From Candidatus Vogelbacteria bacterium (GTDB lineage Bacteria > Patescibacteria > Paceibacteria > UBA9973 > UBA12445): 24,163 nucleotides of DNA. The notes under the pieces are model-generated. The model saw nothing but the letters and a program-made list of their open reading frames with translations, had not been told where the DNA came from and made no database searches. A program made the translations under genes and the position numbers. Below are positions 21,087 to 24,163 of this stretch, piece by piece. The stretch is taken from NCBI GenBank assembly GCA_016201425.1, contig JACQCW010000068.1, positions 1 through 24,163 of the forward strand. Direction: 5' to 3'. Position 1 is the stretch's first letter, and each line of letters begins with the position of its first letter.

Positions 21087-22985
21087 ATGAAAACTACGTT
21101 CGGAGAAAAACTTTCCAGTCTTATCTTTGGCCCCAGATTACCGAACTCGGCAGTAAGCCACCAAAAGTTGGCAGTATTAATGGGTCTAGCAATATTCGCA
21201 CCCGACGCCCTTTCGTCGGTTGCATACGCCACAGACGAAATGCTAATCGCAATGGACCACATGGGCTTCGGACATGAGTACTACTTTGTTGCGATCCTTG
21301 TTGCCCTGCTCATCTCCGGAATTATATTCGCTCTTTCCGGGTCATACAGTCAGGTTGTTAAAGTATTTCCGCAAGGTGGTGGAGTATACAACGTTGCCAA
21401 AGCAACACTCGGGAACATAGCTGCTCAAATCGGCGCATCGTCACTCATGGTCGACTATGTTTTGACACTAGCTGTCTCTGTGACGGCAGGAGTATCGGCA
21501 ATCATTGCTGCATACCCTTCACTAGCAGATCACCGAGTGGGTATGTGTCTAACTGTTATCTGGACTCTAACTTGGCTGAGCCTACGGGGCATGAAAGAGA
21601 ACGCTCTTGTTCTCGCCTTTCCCGTCTACTTTTTCATCGGATCTTTCTATCTGATGATCGGGTACGGATTTTACGCTTACTTAACCGGTAAGATCATTGT
21701 GACCGCGACGGGAGTAGCTACTCATGGAATATTCTCCGCCTTAGGGCTTATCTCTATTGGCCGACTAGCCAGGGCATTATCGTTTGGCCAGCTAGTAAAG
21801 GTTATAGCATCAGGATGTACTGCCACGACCGGTATTGAAGCCGTGTCTAACGGCACTCCCGCACTGAAAGCCCCTGAATGGGAAACGGCCTCCAAAATCA
21901 TGACAATCATGGCTGTAATTTTGTCAACAATGTTTGTTGGCATAACCACATTGGCATGCCTAACTGGGGCTCATCCAATAGAGAATCAGACGATCGTGTC
22001 TCAGATTTCAACAACTCTGTTTGGAAACGGATGGACTTTCAAGATTATTACTGCCGCAACAACCATGATGCTCTTCGTGGCAGCTGGTACAGCCTTCGCA
22101 GATTTCCCCAGGGTCCAATCAATCCTCGCTGAGGACGGTTATATGCCGAGCCAATTCATGAACTTAGGCTCACGGCTTGTCTTCACTAGCGGAATTGTAA
22201 CCTTAGCAGTTCTGGCATCGGCACTAATCGTTTTCTTTAACGGTGACTTGCATGCGATCATGCCACTATATGCAATCGGTGTGTTCCTCTCTTTTTCTAC
22301 TTCTCAGCTCGGAATGGTAGTCAAGTGGTACAATAGCCCAGAGATACCTTTCCTCGAGCGCGCCAAGAAGATAGTAATTAATGCGACTGGCTGTGTTGCA
22401 ACGACCACTGTCCTCATCAGCGAAATCTACTCCAAATTCTTCGAGGGCGGCTGGATCCTAATACCAACTATCATTCTGATCATCTGTTTCATGAGATTCA
22501 TTTCCAACTATTACAAGCGGGTAGCGGCAAAATTGGCCATCAACGGCAATAATGCTAACGCACTACCAAGAAAGACTGTCGTTGTGATGGTCTCGAACAT
22601 TAACCGCGCCTCACTCCATGCGATCAACCTCGCCAAAGAGATGAAGCCGGAGTATCTCAGGATTCTACATGTGGCTTTGAACGCTCAAAAGGCCGAAAAG
22701 CTAACCAGAGATCTTAAGAAGTATGTCCCAGATGTAGAGTTGGTGACAATCATCTCTGAATACCGCGATCTTATAAATCCAGCGCTCGACTACTTGAGAA
22801 AGCTGGACCCGCAGTTTACGGACGACGAGATGACTGTAATTATTCCCGAGATTGTTCCCGATAGGTGGTGGGGATACTGGTTGCACAACCAGACCGCAAC
22901 ACTTCTTCGAGAGGCAATCATCGCTGATCCAGAAATTAACGCACAAGTGATGGAGGCACCTATCAAAGTCGGCTCTAAATCCTAG
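21087..22985 (+). CDS. KimA-type (YdaO) APC-superfamily potassium transporter
   Basis: The 632-aa membrane protein has about 12 hydrophobic segments up to residue ~480 and a cytosolic C-terminal domain (about 490-632). Hallmarks are FGPRLPNSAVSHQKL, then FAPDALSSVAYATDE, VFPQGGGVYNVAKATLG and VDYVLTLAVSVTAG. They follow Bacillus KimA/YdaO region by region, so I call a proton-coupled K+ importer; amino acid transport, typical of the wider APC family, remains possible. Start choice: ATG 21087 (11 nt from AAGGAG) or GTG 21078 (2 nt away); ATG is preferred. The gene is monocistronic, with a strong promoter and an 18-bp terminator. Confidence 0.82.
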   Translation: MKTTFGEKLSSLIFGPRLPNSAVSHQKLAVLMGLAIFAPDALSSVAYATDEMLIAMDHMGFGHEYYFVAILVALLISGIIFALSGSYSQVVKVFPQGGGVYNVAKATLGNIAAQIGASSLMVDYVLTLAVSVTAGVSAIIAAYPSLADHRVGMCLTVIWTLTWLSLRGMKENALVLAFPVYFFIGSFYLMIGYGFYAYLTGKIIVTATGVATHGIFSALGLISIGRLARALSFGQLVKVIASGCTATTGIEAVSNGTPALKAPEWETASKIMTIMAVILSTMFVGITTLACLTGAHPIENQTIVSQISTTLFGNGWTFKIITAATTMMLFVAAGTAFADFPRVQSILAEDGYMPSQFMNLGSRLVFTSGIVTLAVLASALIVFFNGDLHAIMPLYAIGVFLSFSTSQLGMVVKWYNSPEIPFLERAKKIVINATGCVATTTVLISEIYSKFFEGGWILIPTIILIICFMRFISNYYKRVAAKLAINGNNANALPRKTVVVMVSNINRASLHAINLAKEMKPEYLRILHVALNAQKAEKLTRDLKKYVPDVELVTIISEYRDLINPALDYLRKLDPQFTDDEMTVIIPEIVPDRWWGYWLHNQTATLLREAIIADPEINAQVMEAPIKVGSKS

Positions 22986-22997
22986 AGCACAACCAAA

Positions 22998-23047
22998 ACC
23001 GCCCCGAGTTTCTCCTAGGCGGAGAAACTCGGGGCGGTCTTTTTTTA
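22998..23047 (+). terminator. 18-bp terminator between the KimA-like gene and rplL
   Basis: ACCGCCCCGAGTTTCTCC (22998-23015), loop TAGGC, and its perfect complement (23021-23038), followed by CTTTTTTT. On the minus strand the stem is followed by TTTTGG, so it may also stop rplJ-rplL transcripts. Confidence 0.95.
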
Positions 23048-23070
23048 TTCAAGCGAACTAATTTTTGTGT

Positions 23071-23463
23071 TTACTTAAGTGTAACTTTTCCACCAGCGTC
23101 TTCGATCTTCTTTTTCAACTCTTCGGCAGCGGCCTTGTCCACTCCCTCTTTCAACATTGCTGGAGCCTTATCGACGATGTCCTTAGCCTCTTTTAGACCA
23201 AGCCCCATGATGTCTTTCACCGCTTTAATAACCTGAATCTTCTGCTCGCCAACAGCAGTCAACTCAACGTTAAATGACGACTTCTCCTCGGCTACGGCGC
23301 CGGCGGCTGCAGGTCCCGCGGCCACAACAGTAGCAGCGGCAGAAACACCAAACTTCTCCTCTAGTAAGTGGACCAGTTCAGAAAGCTCAATAACACTCAT
23401 GGCCTCAATCTTTGAAACCAAGTCTTTGAACTTCTCCGGAATTACTACATCTTTATTTTCCAT
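23071..23463 (-). CDS. rplL: 50S ribosomal protein L7/L12
   Basis: The 130-aa protein has the L7/L12 plan. An N-terminal dimerisation helix region ([25 protein letters not shown], about 17-41) leads to an Ala-rich hinge ([15 protein letters not shown]). The C-terminal factor-binding domain (about 62-130) has [27 protein letters not shown] and a final [12 protein letters not shown]. It forms the stalk that recruits translational GTPases. It lies 22 nt downstream of rplJ without a Shine-Dalgarno sequence. The bidirectional-looking hairpin at 22998-23038 follows. Confidence 0.97.
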   Translation of the reverse strand: MENKDVVIPEKFKDLVSKIEAMSVIELSELVHLLEEKFGVSAAATVVAAGPAAAGAVAEEKSSFNVELTAVGEQKIQVIKAVKDIMGLGLKEAKDIVDKAPAMLKEGVDKAAAEELKKKIEDAGGKVTLK

Positions 23464-23485
23464 AATAATTTTTGATTTAATAATA

Positions 23486-23974
23486 TTAAGCCTTCTTCTT
23501 CGCTATTTGATCAAGTGACATTACGAATCCTTGAATCGAGGAGTTCATAACGTTAAGCAACTGACTCAACAGAACCTCGCGTGATGGAATCTTCGACAAC
23601 GCGATCATTTCAGATGCGCTCAGGAATTTTCCAGATAGTAAACCTCCGACAATGGACATTTTGTCTTTCAGCTTTGACTGAAACTCTGCAACTGACTTTG
23701 CAGGAATTATAGAGTCCTTACCAAAGGCTATTGAGATCTGTCCCTCAAGCTTCGGCATATCACCCGCAATTTTTGTTTCAGCCAACGCTCTTTTCAGTAG
23801 TGACTTCTTCGAAACCATATATCCTACACCATTCTCTCGCAAACCACTTCTAATGGCATTGGAGTCAGCTGAAGTTAACTTACCGAAATTTACAAACACG
23901 GCTGATCCAGCATCGGCAATCTTCTCAACCAATTTACTTGAAATCTCCTTTTTTTGTGCTTTTTTTAATGGCAT
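23486..23974 (-). CDS. rplJ: 50S ribosomal protein L10
   Basis: The 162-aa protein shows the L10 N-terminus ([19 protein letters not shown]), the [25 protein letters not shown] segment and [14 protein letters not shown], then the C-terminal L12-binding helix (about 140-162). L10 anchors the L7/L12 dimers at the stalk base. It is the first gene of rplJ-rplL. No Shine-Dalgarno sequence precedes the ATG; instead a UUCG hairpin with a short T run lies 10 nt upstream, part of the L10 leader that should give feedback control by L10 or the L10-L12 complex. Confidence 0.96.
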   Translation of the reverse strand: MPLKKAQKKEISSKLVEKIADAGSAVFVNFGKLTSADSNAIRSGLRENGVGYMVSKKSLLKRALAETKIAGDMPKLEGQISIAFGKDSIIPAKSVAEFQSKLKDKMSIVGGLLSGKFLSASEMIALSKIPSREVLLSQLLNVMNSSIQGFVMSLDQIAKKKA

Positions 23975-24075
23975 AAATTTAAAACGGCCCGAAGGCCGCC
24001 TATTAGTTTTGAACCTAATCGACCCTGAGCAGGACTTAATTCTGTTTATGCAGACGCCTACCTTCTTCGGTAATC
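23975..24075 (-). promoter_or_regulatory. L10 leader RNA with attenuator-like UUCG hairpin
   Basis: The minus-strand RNA contains ATTACCGAAGAAGGTAGGCG (24055-24074) and CCTGCTCAGGG (24023-24033), which match the conserved parts of the bacterial ribosomal protein L10 leader as I know it. It ends in CGGCC-TTCG-GGCCG (23985-23998) followed by TTTT, an intrinsic-terminator-like hairpin 10 nt before the rplJ start. L10 binding to the leader would reduce stalk protein synthesis. Confidence 0.75.
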
Positions 24076-24078
24076 ATT

Positions 24079-24106
24079 AGTATAATAAAAAATCCCCCGA
24101 TGTCAA
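24079..24106 (-). promoter_or_regulatory. Promoter of rplJ-rplL
   Basis: On the minus strand a perfect TTGACA (24101-24106), a 16-nt spacer and TATACT (24079-24084). The -35 box lies inside the loop and inner stem of the hairpin listed next. Confidence 0.8.
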
Positions 24107-24117
24107 ACATAGGGGGG
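24087..24117 (-). terminator. Terminator of an upstream minus-strand gene, overlapping the rplJ promoter
   Basis: On the minus strand CCCCC (24112-24116) pairs with GGGGG (24094-24098) and ATGT with ACAT, loop TTG, followed by ATTTTTT. The gene it ends lies beyond the window edge; in 24118-24163 I see no assignable coding sequence. Confidence 0.65.
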
Positions 24118-24163
24118 CGAACAGATATCAAGCGCAGCCTTCCGGGCCCGGACGAGAAGGCTC

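Noticed and set aside
1..24163. CRISPR array, insertion sequence, prophage or integrase
   Set aside because: No regularly spaced repeats, transposase, integrase or phage structural motifs were seen; the only repeats are short operator-like or hairpin elements.
24118..24163. End of an rplA or other coding gene at the right edge
   Set aside because: One minus-strand frame stays open for about 18 codons, but the peptide resembles no known C-terminus and the stretch is too short to support a call.

Overview
The window looks like chromosomal DNA of a small-genome bacterium, most likely Patescibacteria/CPR (Parcubacteria-like). This is inferred from the AT-leaning composition, very tight packing, many uncharacterised proteins, a short release factor 2, FtsEX, an L10-leader-controlled rplJ-rplL pair and tRNA genes mostly without encoded CCA. 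Genes end in TGA as well as TAA/TAG and an SPF-type RF2 is present, so UGA is read as stop here. No sequence search was possible; names rest on recognised motifs.

Layout. 1-950: start of a Rossmann-type gene (minus, cut by the window edge), a terminator, a P-loop kinase-like gene (minus), and two copies of a 26-bp element lying in promoter regions. 951-1688: TrmB-like regulator (+). 1689-8710: two tandem paralogous giant genes (minus, about 1160-1180 aa each) of unknown function; they are the most novel content. 8799-10247: ABC-F ATPase (+). 10248-12836: ftsX, ftsE and prfB (minus). 12911-14646: an unknown gene and a METTL25-like methyltransferase (+). 14632-15416: tRNA-Thr(CGT), two small genes and tRNA-Thr(GGT), all minus. 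15417-15877: a truncated tRNA, tRNA-Asp, a strong terminator and a multi-hairpin element. 15878-19475: two unknown or weakly assigned genes, a dsbB-dsbA pair and a J-domain protein (+). 19508-19791: initiator tRNA and a 45-aa membrane peptide (minus). 19861-20310: a small transglutaminase-like protein (+). 20320-20922: an HTH/nucleotidyltransferase-like protein (minus). 21087-22985: a KimA-type potassium transporter (+) ending at an 18-bp terminator. 23071-24117: rplL, rplJ, the L10 leader with a UUCG attenuator-like hairpin, and a promoter that overlaps an upstream terminator.

How genes work together. FtsE/FtsX form the division ABC complex. DsbA/DsbB form an extracytoplasmic disulfide-forming pair. 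rplJ/rplL make the ribosomal stalk under a feedback leader. The left block (TrmB-like regulator, kinase, Rossmann gene) shares an operator-like palindrome and may be one regulon. Many genes have an extended -10 box only 6-7 nt before the start codon and no Shine-Dalgarno sequence, suggesting widespread leaderless transcription; others have near-perfect Shine-Dalgarno sequences.
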